DNA from: Sediminibacillus albus
GTDB lineage: Bacteria > Bacillota > Bacilli > Bacillales > Amphibacillaceae
DNA length: 64,000 nucleotides
NCBI RefSeq assembly: GCF_900101125.1
Contig: NZ_FNFL01000009.1
Coordinates: forward strand, 1-64,000
Direction: 5' to 3'
In this document: positions 43,038-52,820 of the stretch, piece after piece
How the letters are laid out: the number at the start of each line of letters is the position of its first letter
Numbering within the stretch: the stretch's first letter is position 1
Translations under genes and position numbers: made by a program
Notes under the pieces: generated by a model
The model's input: only the letters and a program-made list of their open reading frames with translations
The model's database searches: none
What the model was told of the DNA's origin: nothing

Positions 43038-43645
43038 CTGATTCACCCCTCAAATCAAGAATTAGAAAAACGCTGCATGCCTGTAAAAGTTGATAGTAGA
43101 AACTTCCTGGCTCTCTTATGTAAGACGCCATAGCTATACTACTTTAAGGCAAGCAGTTACTGCCCTTATCTTTCTTGCAGCCCGATGATTGCAATCGACT
43201 GCTTCAATAAGCGCAAAATTGTCCGGCAAACATACCGAACAAACTTGTGACCGTCATACATCTATCACAAGATTCTTATTTAGACATTCGCAACGGGCGA
43301 ATGTTGTATCACAATTTTCATCCATCTAACGTTAGATTCGCAGCCTTGCAGCTGATTGTGCTTATAAATGCTAAAATCCATTTAAAAAAATTTAAATTTT
43401 TTTAAAAAGGGAAAACGTTAAATTACTCCTTCATTTCGCTAGCTTGAGAAGCAAGCTATGATAATAAAGGGAAATTTTGCCGATTTCACCATTATTTCCT
43501 TTATCAATAAGATTATACATCTTTTTTTGAAAATAACCCTTGACAAGGGAAGTCGCCTATTGGCATTTTTTAATATTACCACAGCAGAAACTGCGAGTCA
43601 ACTGCAAGATTTTACACAACAGTTTCTAGATAGCTTTATTTATCG
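43038..43645 (-). other. rpoB upstream region (about 600 bp), no gene
   Basis: A long untranslated leader/intergenic region, as is usual before rpoB. Seen in it: a hairpin ACATTCGC-AACG-GGCGAATGT (43283-43303), an A/T-only 26-bp palindrome (43381-43406), and a TATAAT (43512-43517, minus strand) without a matching -35 at normal distance. rpoBC may depend on this promoter and on read-through from rplJL. No open frame with a ribosome site was found. Confidence 0.5.
43381..43406. repeat. 26-bp perfect A/T palindrome
   Basis: The two 13-base arms TTTAAAAAAATTT and AAATTTTTTTAAA are exact complements with no loop. In the rpoB leader region. Confidence 0.6.
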
Positions 43646-44248
43646 TTATTCTTTTATAGATCTAAAAATATAATAACCCTTATCTTTCTTCAGTGTTTCC
43701 ACATTCCCAAACAACTCGTCTAATTTCTTTTGGGCTGAGGGGGCTCCCTGCTTTTTCTGTATCACTATCGTTAATTCACCTTTGGAAAGCAATGCTTCAA
43801 AACTTTCCTCAAACATATCGTAAATCACTTTTTTCCCCGCACGAATTGGAGGATTGGTTACTATAGCTGAAAATGTTTCGTTTCGGAAGGATTGGAGACG
43901 ATCACTGATTTTAAAATTCACATTTTCGATATTATTCGCCAAGGCATTCTGTCTAGCCAAGTCCAGCGCCCTTTCATTAATATCACTTAAAGTCACATGG
44001 CGTTGAGGAAAGGCTTTCGCCAAGGATAGTCCTATCGGTCCATAACCACAGCCTAAGTCCAAAAACCGACCTTCAATCCCGGGTTCGACAAAAGCTTCGA
44101 TTAAAGTGCGAGATCCAAAATCTACTTCCTTCTTAGAAAACACCCCTTGATCAGTAGTAAAGGAAAACCGATTCCCTCTTAACTCGTAACTCCATGTTTG
44201 TGGATCACTCTCCGATTTCGGAGTTCGGGAGAAATAATGCTCGGACAT
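43646..44248 (-). CDS. RsmC-like class I methyltransferase (YbxB)
   Basis: A 200-residue SAM-dependent methyltransferase of the RsmC/MTS type. SAM-binding motif FLDLGCGYGPIGL is near residue 62, and the catalytic NPPI motif (VTNPPIRAGK), typical of N2-guanine or N6-adenine methylation, is near residue 127. E. coli RsmC modifies 16S G1207 and has an extra N-terminal domain that is absent here, as in B. subtilis YbxB. The ATG at 44246-44248 follows GGTG by 6 bases. It sits between rplL and rpoB. Confidence 0.88.
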   Translation of the reverse strand: MSEHYFSRTPKSESDPQTWSYELRGNRFSFTTDQGVFSKKEVDFGSRTLIEAFVEPGIEGRFLDLGCGYGPIGLSLAKAFPQRHVTLSDINERALDLARQNALANNIENVNFKISDRLQSFRNETFSAIVTNPPIRAGKKVIYDMFEESFEALLSKGELTIVIQKKQGAPSAQKKLDELFGNVETLKKDKGYYIFRSIKE

Positions 44249-44331
44249 AATAAGCACCTGCTTTTCTCTTTAAAAGTTACTCATAGGATATGAGGTTAAT
44301 ATTCAGATGAAAAATCATTTAAGGTTTTAAG

Positions 44332-44364
44332 TGAAATAAAAGCCCGCCGGTTAAGGCGAGCTTT
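44332..44364 (-). terminator. Terminator/attenuator after rplL
   Basis: Minus strand AGCTCGCC, loop TTAACC, GGCGGGCT, then TTTATTTC. It lies 10 bp after the rplL stop and would reduce read-through into the methyltransferase and rpoBC. Confidence 0.8.
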
Positions 44365-44373
44365 TATACTTAC

Positions 44374-44739
44374 TTACTTCAATTCTACAGATGCGCCTGC
44401 TTCTTCAAGCTTAGTTTTCATTTCTTCAGCTTCTTCTTTAGCAATGCCTTCTTTGATTGCTCCTGGAGCATTATCTACAAGATCTTTAGCATCCTTAAGT
44501 CCAAGACCAGTGATTTCACGAACTGCTTTAACAACTTTAATTTTTGAAGATCCAGCACTTTCAAGAACAACATCAAATTCAGTTTGTTCTGCAGCAGCTT
44601 CTCCGCCGCCAGCAGCTCCTGCAGCAGCAACCGGTGCAGCAGCAGTTACTCCAAATTCTTCTTCAATAGCTTTAACAAGGTCATTCAATTCAAGAACTGA
44701 CATTTCTTTAATTTGATCAATAATTTGTTCTTTAGACAT
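44374..44739 (-). CDS. rplL: 50S ribosomal protein L7/L12
   Basis: 121 residues: N-terminal dimer helix domain, an Ala/Gly hinge ([20 protein letters not shown], residues about 33-52) and the C-terminal factor-binding domain with [20 protein letters not shown]. Several copies form the ribosomal stalk with L10. Confidence 0.98.
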   Translation of the reverse strand: MSKEQIIDQIKEMSVLELNDLVKAIEEEFGVTAAAPVAAAGAAGGGEAAAEQTEFDVVLESAGSSKIKVVKAVREITGLGLKDAKDLVDNAPGAIKEGIAKEEAEEMKTKLEEAGASVELK

Positions 44740-44826
44740 GTTTACTTCCTCCTTGGAAATTTTATTATATTTTACGATGCTTCGACAAAAGGCCTTTTAA
44801 CGGGCCACCTTACATGAAGGTGGTAA

Positions 44827-45327
44827 TTAAGCGCCTTGTTCTTCTTTTTGTTCTGCCACTGCTTTTGTAGCGTAAGCAAAGTTACGTACAGGTGCTTGAA
44901 GCACGCTAAGCAGCATAGAAAGCATACCTTCGTAGTTTGGAAGATCTGCAAGTTCCTTGATTTGTTCAAGTGTTGCAACACTACCTTCAATGATGCCGGC
45001 TTTGATTTCCAGAGCCTCGTGTTCCTTAGCAAAATTGTTAAGGATTTTAGCAGGGGCAACTACATCATCGTTACTGAACGCAATAGCAGTCGGTCCAACT
45101 AATTGATCGTTTAGCTCAGCCAAATCAGCTTCTTCTGCCGCACGGCGGGTCATTGTGTTTTTGTAAACTTTAAACTCTACACCAGCTTCACGAAGCTGCG
45201 TACGAAGTTCAGTTACTTCAGAAACGTCAAGTCCGCGATAATCGACTAGAATTGTTGATTGGCTTTCACGGAACTTGTCTGCAATTTCAGTTACAACTTG
45301 TTTTTTGTGCTCAATTGTTCTTGACAT
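44827..45327 (-). CDS. rplJ: 50S ribosomal protein L10
   Basis: 166 residues. The N-terminal domain binds the stalk-base RNA ([20 protein letters not shown]) and the C-terminal helix carries L7/L12 dimers. It is preceded by an L10 leader, through which L10 controls its own operon. Confidence 0.98.
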   Translation of the reverse strand: MSRTIEHKKQVVTEIADKFRESQSTILVDYRGLDVSEVTELRTQLREAGVEFKVYKNTMTRRAAEEADLAELNDQLVGPTAIAFSNDDVVAPAKILNNFAKEHEALEIKAGIIEGSVATLEQIKELADLPNYEGMLSMLLSVLQAPVRNFAYATKAVAEQKEEQGA

Positions 45328-45393
45328 TATTCCACCTCCTATTGACTTTTCATCATACCGTTAGATGTTATTGTCGAAACAAGAAAAGGCAAT

Positions 45394-45530
45394 GAAAAAG
45401 AGCCTCCAAGTAGACTTGGAGGCTCTGTTTTCGATGAGATAACCATCCGCTGGTTATCTTTTCTATTCACACACCTCGGCAGGAAATTAAGCTCTAGAGA
45501 GCACCTGCTGTCTACGGTATAACGTATATA
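45394..45530 (-). ncRNA. L10 leader with intrinsic terminator
   Basis: The transcript contains the L10-binding fold (CAGCAGGTGCTCTCTAGAGC and CCTGCCGAGG, 45479-45515) with a side hairpin GATAACC/GGTTATC (45438-45460). It ends in a perfect 12-bp stem GAGCCTCCAAGT (45414-45425 with 45400-45411) followed by CTTTTTC. When L10 binds, the terminator can form; otherwise part of it pairs with upstream sequence. Layout matches the Firmicutes L10 leader family. Confidence 0.88.
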
Positions 45531-45561
45531 TTTGGTTACTTTAACTTATGCAACGTTGTAA

Positions 45562-45590
45562 ATTATATCTGAGTGTCTTTCATAAGTCAA
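45562..45590 (-). promoter_or_regulatory. Promoter of rplJ-rplL
   Basis: Minus strand TTGACT (45585-45590), a 17-bp spacer, and TATAAT (45562-45567). It lies directly after the rplA stop and drives the L10 leader. Confidence 0.82.
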
Positions 45591-45597
45591 TAGTTTT

Positions 45598-46293
45598 TTA
45601 TCGCACGAAACTTGAAACGTCTACTTTTACTCCAGGACCCATGGTAGACGCTACAGAAGCGTTACGCATATAAATCCCTTTAGAAGCCTGTGGTTTAGCC
45701 TTCACCAAAGTATCAGTAATAGCTTCGAAGTTTTCAACAAGCTTTTCAAGGTCGAAAGAGACTTTACCGATCGGCACATGCACGTTTGATGATTTGTCGA
45801 CGCGGTATTCTACTTTACCAGCTTTAATTTCTTGTACTGCTTTTTCCACTTCAAAGGTAACAGTTCCTGTTTTCGGGTTAGGCATTAATCCTTTAGGCCC
45901 TAATACACGTCCTAATTTACCGACTTCAGCCATCATGTCCGGAGTAGCTACAACTACATCGAAATCAAACCAACCTTGGTTGATTTTAGCAATAAGATCT
46001 TGCTCTCCTACGTAATCTGCTCCAGCATTTTCAGCTTCTTTAGCTTTGTCGCCTTTAGCAAATACTAACACACGTTGAGTTTTACCAGTACCATGCGGCA
46101 ATACCATTGCACCGCGCAGCTGCTGGTCAGCTTTCTTAGGGTCTACTCCCAAACGGAAAGCTGCTTCTACTGTTTCATCAAAGTTCGCTTTAGCAGTTTG
46201 CTTTACTAACTCAACCGCTTCTTTTATTTCATAAGCTTTTGTACGATCAACAAGCTTTAGTGCTTCTTGTTGTTTTTTGGTTTTCTTAGCCAT
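45598..46293 (-). CDS. rplA: 50S ribosomal protein L1
   Basis: 231 residues. The two-domain L1 stalk protein, with [21 protein letters not shown] and [14 protein letters not shown]. It forms the moving stalk near the E site. Confidence 0.98.
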   Translation of the reverse strand: MAKKTKKQQEALKLVDRTKAYEIKEAVELVKQTAKANFDETVEAAFRLGVDPKKADQQLRGAMVLPHGTGKTQRVLVFAKGDKAKEAENAGADYVGEQDLIAKINQGWFDFDVVVATPDMMAEVGKLGRVLGPKGLMPNPKTGTVTFEVEKAVQEIKAGKVEYRVDKSSNVHVPIGKVSFDLEKLVENFEAITDTLVKAKPQASKGIYMRNASVASTMGPGVKVDVSSFVR

Positions 46294-46435
46294 TGTTTTT
46301 TTCCTCCTTGATTGTGGTTTTAACGGTTATACCTCCCACTTTAAAAAGCGGAACAGGCTTCGGCGCCAATTTTCTTTAAAAATCACTACGCCGGCCCACG
46401 CTGTAGATCGCAAATGCAATCCATTATTCTTATCC

Positions 46436-46482
46436 TGCAAAAAGGTTGCGAAAGGCTTTACCGCCACCATCGCAACCTTCTG
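46436..46482 (-). promoter_or_regulatory. Hairpin with T-run between rplK and rplA
   Basis: AAGGTTGCGA (46470-46479 on the minus strand) pairs with TCGCAACCTT (46442-46451), with a loop of about 18 nt, followed by TTTGC. A partial terminator or an L1-binding autoregulatory site; position fits either. Confidence 0.5.
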
Positions 46483-46506
46483 CTCTAAATAAGAGTCGCT
46501 GCAAGA

Positions 46507-46932
46507 TTAGTCTTCGATGACAATCCCCATACTACGCGCTGTTCCTTCGACCATACGCATAGCCGCTTCCACGTTAGCAGCATTTAGATCAGGCATTTTC
46601 GTTTCCGCAATTTCTTTTACTTTGTCACGCTTTACAGTCGCAACTTTATTACGATTTGGTTCACCTGATCCAGTTTCGATTCCAGCTGCTTTCTTTAGAA
46701 GTACAGCAGCAGGCGGAGTTTTTGTGATAAATGTAAATGAACGGTCTTCAAAAACCGTAATTTCTACCGGAATAATCATACCAGCTTGATCTTGCGTACG
46801 GGCATTAAATTCCTTACAAAATCCCATGATGTTAACGCCTGCTTGACCCAATGCCGGTCCAACTGGCGGTGCCGGGTTTGCTTTCCCTGCAGGGATTTGA
46901 AGTTTAACAACTTTAATTACTTTTTTAGCCAC
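46507..46932 (-). CDS. rplK: 50S ribosomal protein L11
   Basis: 141 residues when started at the GTG (46930-46932) after GGAGGTG; this gives [19 protein letters not shown] and the family length. The Pro-rich [19 protein letters not shown] at the thiostrepton site is wild type. It is required for the stringent response through RelA. Confidence 0.98.
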   Translation of the reverse strand: MAKKVIKVVKLQIPAGKANPAPPVGPALGQAGVNIMGFCKEFNARTQDQAGMIIPVEITVFEDRSFTFITKTPPAAVLLKKAAGIETGSGEPNRNKVATVKRDKVKEIAETKMPDLNAANVEAAMRMVEGTARSMGIVIED

Positions 46933-47025
46933 GAGACACACCTCCTTAAAGTCCGTGATGTGGTAATAGGGTTTTCCCCTCCCACTCAATTATAGCTTTA
47001 TACTCGGGGCATAAAGAACATAAGA

Positions 47026-47054
47026 ATTTTAGCATCTTTACGCACAAATTGCAA
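47026..47054 (-). promoter_or_regulatory. Promoter of rplK-rplA
   Basis: Minus strand TTGCAA (47049-47054), a 17-bp spacer, and TAAAAT (47026-47031), about 87 nt before rplK. The stretch 47055-47252 behind nusG holds only weak inverted repeats (such as CCCCTTCTTAGGGG near 47172-47185). Confidence 0.72.
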
Positions 47055-47252
47055 GGGGTTGTTTTAATACTGCTGTTTTAGTCAACAACTCCCTGCCCCG
47101 ATAAGTTCAACATCCATTCGCCCTTTGAGGAAGGCCGACTAAGAACGGACTTTGCGCCCAACGTCGGCATACCCCTAAGAAGGGGCATGTTTCCTTTATC
47201 TCCTTCGGTTCGGTCCACTGCTTTCGCAGCTGATCGGCCGCCTTCGCTTTTC

Positions 47253-47786
47253 TTATAACTTTTCGATTTGGGAGAATTCTAATTCGACAGGAGTTTCTCT
47301 TCCGAACATGTTGACATGAACTTTGACTTTCTGTTTATCAAGATCGATATGTTCTATCGAACCGGTAAAATTAGTGAACGGGCCATCGGTCACCCGAACA
47401 CTTTCTTTTTCTTCGAAGTCTACTTCCGTAACCTGTTCCTGCATTCCCATACGTTTAAGAATGAATTCTACTTCTTCCTGCAAGAGAGGGATAGGTTTTG
47501 AGCCGGCGCCGGTGGAACCTACGAATCCTGTCACCCCTGGAGTATTCCGCACTACATACCAAGAATCATCTGTCATGATCATTTCCGCCAATACGTAACC
47601 AGGGAATACTTTCTTTTTCGCCACTTTCTTTTTTCCGTTCTTGATTTCCGTCTCCTCGTCTTCTGGCACTAGGACACGAAAGATTTTATCTTCCATTCCC
47701 ATTGATTCTAAGCGCTTTTCTAAATTCGTCTTCACTTTGTTTTCATATCCAGAATAGGTGTGGACTACATACCAATTTTTTTCCAT
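47253..47786 (-). CDS. nusG: Transcription termination/antitermination factor NusG
   Basis: 177 residues. The NGN domain (WYVVHTYSGYENKVKTNLEK) is followed by a linker and the C-terminal KOW domain (DGPFTNFTGSIEHIDLDKQK). It binds RNA polymerase and, in Bacillus, promotes pausing. A transcription terminator lies between it and secE. Confidence 0.98.
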   Translation of the reverse strand: MEKNWYVVHTYSGYENKVKTNLEKRLESMGMEDKIFRVLVPEDEETEIKNGKKKVAKKKVFPGYVLAEMIMTDDSWYVVRNTPGVTGFVGSTGAGSKPIPLLQEEVEFILKRMGMQEQVTEVDFEEKESVRVTDGPFTNFTGSIEHIDLDKQKVKVHVNMFGRETPVELEFSQIEKL

Positions 47787-47845
47787 GTTATCAGGACAAT
47801 ATCCTTGCCCTTCCCTCCCTTATTGAGATCTATATTTCCGCCAAT

Positions 47846-47871
47846 TTAAAAAACCCGTATCAACGGGTTTT
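47846..47871 (-). terminator. Terminator/attenuator between secE and nusG
   Basis: Minus strand AAACCCG, a short TTGATA loop, CGGGTTT, then TTTAAATT. It lies 50 bp after the secE stop and 60 bp before the nusG start. Confidence 0.8.
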
Positions 47872-47897
47872 GACTGGTAAAAGTTATGATTATCTTT

Positions 47898-47928
47898 ATT
47901 ATAGCATAAACTAGTAACGATTATTCAA
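47898..47928 (-). promoter_or_regulatory. Possible promoter ahead of nusG
   Basis: Minus strand extended -10 TGCTATAAT (47898-47906) with TTGAAT (47923-47928) 19 bp upstream, overlapping the end of secE. It would send RNA through the terminator before nusG. Confidence 0.4.
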
Positions 47929-48100
47929 AAAATAGATTAAGAATTTCAGTAATTCCCAGATCGATTATTGCAAAAAACACGGCTACAAATGCAACTGTAC
48001 TAACAACAGTGATCGTATAACTAGTTAACTCTCGACCTTTTGGCCAGCTTACTTTCTTCATTTCTCTTGAAACATTTTTAAAGAATGTGATAAGTTTCAT
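47921..48100 (-). CDS. secE: Protein translocase subunit SecE
   Basis: 59 residues from KLITFFKNVSREMKKVSWPK, with one membrane helix (about residues 30-52). This is the short single-helix SecE of Gram-positives. The ATG follows GGGGGTAC; a longer frame to 48175 lies over the rpmG gene and is rejected. Confidence 0.96.
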   Translation of the reverse strand: MKLITFFKNVSREMKKVSWPKGRELTSYTITVVSTVAFVAVFFAIIDLGITEILNLFFE

Positions 48101-48140
48101 GCTTGTACCCCCAAACTTAGGCCTACAGACAGGCTTTTCC

Positions 48141-48290
48141 TTATTTCGTTTCCCGATGCAGGGTATGAGCTCCACATCTTTTACAAAACTTTCGAACTTC
48201 CAATCGCCCGGAATTCTCCGATTTATTCTTATCTGTGCTATAGTTTCTGCTTAAACATTTCGCACAGGCTAATACAACTTTACGTCTCAC
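48141..48290 (-). CDS. rpmG: 50S ribosomal protein L33, zinc-binding form
   Basis: 49 residues, read from the gap between sigH and secE. It starts [17 protein letters not shown] and ends AHTLHRETK. The four zinc Cys are 9, 12, 36 and 39. The start is a GTG at 48288-48290. This gene between sigH and secE matches the copy that is inactive in the B. subtilis 168 laboratory strain; here it is intact. Confidence 0.93.
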   Translation of the reverse strand: MRRKVVLACAKCLSRNYSTDKNKSENSGRLEVRKFCKRCGAHTLHRETK

Positions 48291-48360
48291 TATGTCACCC
48301 CGCTTTAGGGTTTATCCCTTACAAATGTAGCACGGTTGCATAAGCCTGTCAACGTCATGC

Positions 48361-49017
48361 TTATAAACTGATTTCACTTACTTCCAGGTATCTTTCTAAT
48401 TTTCTTTTTACCCTTTGTAATGCATTGTCTATTGATTTAACATGCCGTTTCAATTCGACGGAGATTTCCTGGTAAGACCTTCCATCCAAGTAAAGGGTCA
48501 GCACTTGCTGCTCTAAGTCGCTTAACAATTCTGACATTTTGCATTCCATATCTCCGAACTTTTCTTGATTGATGATAAGTTCTTGGGGATCGACTGCTTT
48601 TGAACCAGCAATAACATCCATGAGTGTCCTGTCTGACTCTTCATCATAAATAGGCTTGTCCAACGAGACATAGGAATTCAAAGGAATGTGCTTTTGCCTG
48701 GTAGCTGTTTTAATAGCGGTGATAATTTGCCGGGTGATACATAATTCAGCAAATGCTTTAAAAGATGACAACTTGTCTCCTTTATAGTCTCTAATCGCTT
48801 TATATAACCCGATCATGCCCTCTTGCACAATATCTTCCCTGTCCGCCCCAATCAGGAAATAGGTTCGTGCCTTCGCTCTTACGAAATTCCGATACTTGTT
48901 AATCAAATAGTCCAAGGCGTAGCTTTGGCCGTTATGAACTAACTCGATAAGTTCATCATCTTCAAGAATTTCGTAGTTTAACTCCTGATTGTCTGTCTCC
49001 TTGTGTATGATGGTCAC
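48361..49017 (-). CDS. sigH: RNA polymerase sigma-H factor
   Basis: 218 residues. Sigma-70 family factor that directs early sporulation and competence genes. Region 2 contains REDIVQEGMIGLYKAIRDYK and SSFKAFAELCITRQII. Region 4 has QQVLTLYLDGRSYQEISVEL followed by the recognition helix KSIDNALQRVKRKLERYL. GTG start after GGGGGGAA. Confidence 0.96.
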   Translation of the reverse strand: MTIIHKETDNQELNYEILEDDELIELVHNGQSYALDYLINKYRNFVRAKARTYFLIGADREDIVQEGMIGLYKAIRDYKGDKLSSFKAFAELCITRQIITAIKTATRQKHIPLNSYVSLDKPIYDEESDRTLMDVIAGSKAVDPQELIINQEKFGDMECKMSELLSDLEQQVLTLYLDGRSYQEISVELKRHVKSIDNALQRVKRKLERYLEVSEISL

Positions 49018-49061
49018 CCAGGATTCCCCCCGACTATACTGCCGTTGAATATATAGACATT

Positions 49062-49091
49062 ATTATACAGTAAGCGTTTCACAATCGTCAA
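49062..49091 (-). promoter_or_regulatory. Promoter of sigH
   Basis: Minus strand TTGACG (49086-49091), an 18-bp spacer, and TATAAT (49062-49067), 45 bp before the GTG start. In B. subtilis the corresponding sigma-A promoter is repressed by AbrB; no specific AbrB site can be read from sequence. Confidence 0.75.
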
Positions 49092-49103
49092 TAACTGGTA
49101 AAA

Positions 49104-49613
49104 CTATCTGCCACCTCTTCGCCATTTTTCAAATACTTCTAATATATCTTTTTTAATGGGGATTTTTGTAGATGTTTGGATTTTTCGATACATTTTTAAT
49201 TCGTCTTCTATTTCTTTTTCAATGTTTTGGGTTTCTATATACAGCTCTCTTGCAGACTTTCTGAGTGCTCCCTGGGCAAAAATTGTCCTTTGCTCCGTAA
49301 AGTCCGAAGTCGCTACATATACTTGGTTTTTTACATTTTTGAGCTCTTTGATTAGCCGCTCAATACATTCATCAGCAGTTTCTTTTTCCTTGGTGAAAAT
49401 TACTTCTACTTTATAATTCTGCTGCTTCTTTTCCAATCCTTGAACATAGTAAGCATCAAATACGATGATCACCCTGTCACCCTTATAAGCTTGGTATTCA
49501 GCCATCTTGGCTATTAAAAGATCACGAGCCTGGGAAAGATCATGATCTTTTAATTCTTTCAGTTCTTCCCATGCCCCAATAATGTTATAACCGTCTACTA
49601 CTAATACAACCAT
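49104..49613 (-). CDS. rae1: Ribosome-associated endoribonuclease Rae1 (YacP)
   Basis: 169 residues, NYN/PIN-like domain. Acidic catalytic residues lie in LVVDGYNIIG, VIIVFDAYY and ETADECIERL. In B. subtilis Rae1 cuts mRNAs in the ribosomal A site. It follows rlmB by 3 bp. Confidence 0.93.
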   Translation of the reverse strand: MVVLVVDGYNIIGAWEELKELKDHDLSQARDLLIAKMAEYQAYKGDRVIIVFDAYYVQGLEKKQQNYKVEVIFTKEKETADECIERLIKELKNVKNQVYVATSDFTEQRTIFAQGALRKSARELYIETQNIEKEIEDELKMYRKIQTSTKIPIKKDILEVFEKWRRGGR

Positions 49614-49616
49614 CGC

Positions 49617-50366
49617 TTATTCACCAATTGGATGCCGTTTTCTATAGACTTCATACATAAGCAGACCTGCTGCCACTGATGCATTTAAAGAAGATACTTT
49701 CCCTTTCATTGATAGCCTTACTGTCCAATCGCATTTTTCCTTAACTAAACGGCTCATTCCTTTGCCTTCATTACCTATTACTAAAGCGACTGGCATATTT
49801 CCATCCAATTCCCGGTAATCTTCTGAGCCATCGGCAGCTGTGCCTACGATCCAGACATTACTTTCTTTCAACTCATCAATAGTCTTGGCAACATTCGTCA
49901 CTCTAGCTACAGGAATGTATTCAATAGCCCCAGCTGATGTTTTGGCCACAGTAGACGTCAAGCCAACGGAACGGCGCTTTGGAATAATCACGCCATGGAC
50001 ACCGGCAGCATCTGCTGTCCGTAAGATGGATCCTAAATTATGCGGGTCTTCTATTTCATCCAAAATCATAAAAAACGGAGCTTCTCCCCTTTTTTCTGCC
50101 ACCGCAAACAAATCTTCCAATTCACTATATTGATATGCAGCCACTGAAGCAGCTACACCCTGGTGGTTTCCTTCTACCATTTGATCGATTTTTCGCTTTG
50201 GTACTTGCTGGACGGTTGTTCCGCCTGTTCTGGCTAGGGATTGAATTTTTTGTAAAGCCTGGCGCTGCAATTGGTCAGAGACCAGTACTTTATTAATCGA
50301 ACGTCCAGACTTTAATGCTTCCATCACAGGATTCTTTCCAATAACCCATTCTTCTGGCATATTCAT
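49617..50366 (-). CDS. rlmB: 23S rRNA (guanosine-2'-O)-methyltransferase RlmB
   Basis: 249 residues, SpoU/TrmH knotted methyltransferase. An N-terminal L30e-like substrate domain carries the start WVIGKNPVMEALKSGRSINK. The three SpoU motifs are LDEIEDPHNLGSILRTADAA, ALVIGNEGKGMSRLV and RLSMKGKVSSLNASVAAG. Two ATG codons (50366 and 50360) are possible after AAAGGAGATGA. Confidence 0.93.
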   Translation of the reverse strand: MNMPEEWVIGKNPVMEALKSGRSINKVLVSDQLQRQALQKIQSLARTGGTTVQQVPKRKIDQMVEGNHQGVAASVAAYQYSELEDLFAVAEKRGEAPFFMILDEIEDPHNLGSILRTADAAGVHGVIIPKRRSVGLTSTVAKTSAGAIEYIPVARVTNVAKTIDELKESNVWIVGTAADGSEDYRELDGNMPVALVIGNEGKGMSRLVKEKCDWTVRLSMKGKVSSLNASVAAGLLMYEVYRKRHPIGE

Positions 50367-50765
50367 TCATCTCCTTTCTTCTACATATTCTATCGCTGAA
50401 TTTATGAGCTGCTGCAGCCTTTCTTCTTTACCGTCCAGGTATAAATAGCCAAGCAAAGCTTCAAATGCCGTACTATAACGATAAGTTTGTACATCGGTGT
50501 TTTTGGGCACTGTTCCAGATTTAGCATTTCTCCCTCTCCGGACAATGCCCTGCTCTTCTTCTGTTAATTCCTGTTTCCCCAACCATTCAAGTATAACTTT
50601 AGCTTGTGACTTGGCTGATACGAAAGCAACTGCTGAACGATGTAATTGATCCGGCTTTACGCTGCCTTTACTAATTAGATGGCGGCGTACATAAATTTCA
50701 TAGACAGCATCACCCATGTAAGCTAGTGTTAGGCTTTTCATCTGCTTAATCTCTATTTCTGTCAT
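50367..50765 (-). CDS. mrnC: Mini-ribonuclease III
   Basis: 132 residues: the RNase III catalytic domain without the dsRNA-binding domain ([20 protein letters not shown]). It matures the 23S rRNA ends in Bacillus. The ATG at 50763-50765 follows GGGGGTAAGG and lies 5 bp after the cysS stop; a TTG 21 bases upstream lies inside cysS. Confidence 0.94.
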   Translation of the reverse strand: MTEIEIKQMKSLTLAYMGDAVYEIYVRRHLISKGSVKPDQLHRSAVAFVSAKSQAKVILEWLGKQELTEEEQGIVRRGRNAKSGTVPKNTDVQTYRYSTAFEALLGYLYLDGKEERLQQLINSAIEYVEERR

Positions 50766-50770
50766 GGGCC

Positions 50771-52171
50771 TTACCCCCGTTTCCAACGTGTGCCTTGCGG
50801 AGTATCTTCCAGGATAATCCCCCGTTTTTTCAGATCGTCACGAATTTGATCTGCTACATCGAACTCACGGTTTTTTCTTGCTTCGATTCTTTTTTCGATT
50901 AATGATTCTACTTCTTGATCTAGCAGTTCTTCTTCTGTTTTAAGGTTTATGCCAAGGACCTCGCTCTGTTCCTCCAGCACCTTCATCAGGCTGTCAATGA
51001 CTTCTTCTGATGTATGGCGCGACTGTAAGTAGACGTTAGCATCTTTAGCGATATCAAACAATACAGCAATAGCGTTAGCAGTATTGAAATCATCATCCAT
51101 TTCCTCGATGAATCTCTTTTGATATTCTTCTGTTTTTTGCAGCCATTCCTGCTTGCTCTCATCCAAATTTGTGCTTGATTGCTTGCGGTGCTCTAAATTT
51201 AAATAAGCATTTTTTATTCGATCAAGACTATTTTTGGCACTATCCAGTAAAGCCTCGCTAAAATTGATAGGATGGCGGTAGTGAACACTCAACATGAAGA
51301 ACCTGACGACTTGCGGGTCATGTTGTTTGATTAAATCATGGGCCAGCACGAAATTCCCAAGCGATTTGGACATTTTTTCATTATCTATATTAATATAACC
51401 ATTATGCATCCAGTAATTGGCGAACTGTTGGCCATTGCCTGCTTCTGATTGAGCTATTTCGTTTTCGTGGTGGGGGAAGGCTAAATCTTGACCACCTGCA
51501 TGAATATCAATCGTTTCTCCAAGATATTTCTTTGCCATTGCCGAGCATTCAATATGCCAGCCCGGACGTCCCTCACCCCAAGGCGCCTCCCAGGAAATTT
51601 CCTCCGGTTTCGCTTGCTTCCACAAGGCGAAATCTAATGGGTCCTCTTTCTTTTCACCAATCTGAATTCTTGCACCGGAACGCAATTCATCAATGGACTG
51701 ATGGGATAGTTTTCCATAGTTATCAAATGAGCGTGTTCGAAAATAAACATCACCACCAGCCTCATAGGCATGGCCCTTGTCGATCAATACGGAGATGAAT
51801 GCAATGATTTCATCCATGCTTTCCGTTACACGTGGGTGCTCGACAGCTTCCTTGACCCCTAAGGCTGCAACATCATTTTTGTAAGCATCAATGAAGCGCT
51901 GCGATATCTCAGGAACCTCCTCGCCAAGCTGATTGGCTGCCTTGATAATCTTGTCGTCTACATCGGTGAAATTCAATACATAATTGACGTCAAACCCTCG
52001 GTATTCGAGGTACCTCCTTACTGTATCAAAAACAATGGCAGGCCGGGCATTGCCTATGTGAATATAATTATAGACAGTTGGTCCGCAGACATACATCCTT
52101 ACTTTGCCCTCTTCTATTGTTTTAAATAATTCCTTTTGCCGAGTCAGCGTATTATACACGTGTATTGCCAT
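50771..52171 (-). CDS. cysS: Cysteinyl-tRNA synthetase
   Basis: 466 residues, class I. The HIGH motif is HIGNARPAI, the KMSKS loop is [10 protein letters not shown], and zinc ligands lie in [18 protein letters not shown] and [10 protein letters not shown]. It overlaps cysE by 20 bp. Both depend on the upstream cysteine T-box. Confidence 0.98.
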   Translation of the reverse strand: MAIHVYNTLTRQKELFKTIEEGKVRMYVCGPTVYNYIHIGNARPAIVFDTVRRYLEYRGFDVNYVLNFTDVDDKIIKAANQLGEEVPEISQRFIDAYKNDVAALGVKEAVEHPRVTESMDEIIAFISVLIDKGHAYEAGGDVYFRTRSFDNYGKLSHQSIDELRSGARIQIGEKKEDPLDFALWKQAKPEEISWEAPWGEGRPGWHIECSAMAKKYLGETIDIHAGGQDLAFPHHENEIAQSEAGNGQQFANYWMHNGYINIDNEKMSKSLGNFVLAHDLIKQHDPQVVRFFMLSVHYRHPINFSEALLDSAKNSLDRIKNAYLNLEHRKQSSTNLDESKQEWLQKTEEYQKRFIEEMDDDFNTANAIAVLFDIAKDANVYLQSRHTSEEVIDSLMKVLEEQSEVLGINLKTEEELLDQEVESLIEKRIEARKNREFDVADQIRDDLKKRGIILEDTPQGTRWKRG

Positions 52172-52820
52172 TACTTTTCACTCCTTTTAGCTGATCCAAT
52201 TCGTCTCTCATTTCCCGAATTTCCGAGTCCATTTCCTTCAGCAATTCAGAAATGGGGTCCGGTAATTTATGATGGTCCAGATCTCTCCTAACCCTCTCTC
52301 CATTTTGGATTACTATCCGCCCTGGTATTCCAACAACTGTGGAATGGTCCGGGACATCATGCAAAACAACCGATCCAGCCCCAACCTTGGAGCTTTCTCC
52401 AATCATAATAGATCCCAATACTTTAGCTCCTGTGGCAATTAGTGCATTATTCTTAATGGTGGGATGCCTTTTCCCCTTTTCTTTACCGGTCCCCCCCAAA
52501 GTCACTCCCTGAAAAATCGTTACATTATCACCAATTTCACACGTTTCACCTATGACAACGCCCATGCCATGGTCGATAAAAAACCTTTTGCCTATCTTTG
52601 CCCCTGGGTGAATTTCAATTCCGGTGAAAAAACGGCTCAATTGTGAAATTACCCGGGCAATAAAATAAAATTTGTAATTATAAAATGCATGAGCCAGCCG
52701 ATGAGACCATATAGCATGCAGTCCTGAATAAGTTAAAATCACTTCTATATAGGTGCGAGCAGCCGGATCTTGATCAAACACAACCCCAATATCTTCTTTC
52801 AACATTTTGAAAAAACCCAT
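52152..52820 (-). CDS. cysE: Serine O-acetyltransferase
   Basis: 222 residues. It makes O-acetylserine for cysteine synthesis. An N-terminal helical part is followed by a left-handed beta-helix of hexapeptide repeats ([20 protein letters not shown] onwards) with catalytic DHGMG and HPTIKNN. The ATG at 52818-52820 follows GGAGGCGG; the frame extends to 52871 without support. Confidence 0.96.
   Translation of the reverse strand: MGFFKMLKEDIGVVFDQDPAARTYIEVILTYSGLHAIWSHRLAHAFYNYKFYFIARVISQLSRFFTGIEIHPGAKIGKRFFIDHGMGVVIGETCEIGDNVTIFQGVTLGGTGKEKGKRHPTIKNNALIATGAKVLGSIMIGESSKVGAGSVVLHDVPDHSTVVGIPGRIVIQNGERVRRDLDHHKLPDPISELLKEMDSEIREMRDELDQLKGVKSNGNTRV

Noticed and set aside
47702-48175. Longer secE frame and an overlapping plus-strand frame
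   Set aside because: The extra N-terminus overlaps rpmG and does not match SecE. The plus-strand frame is a shadow of nusG.
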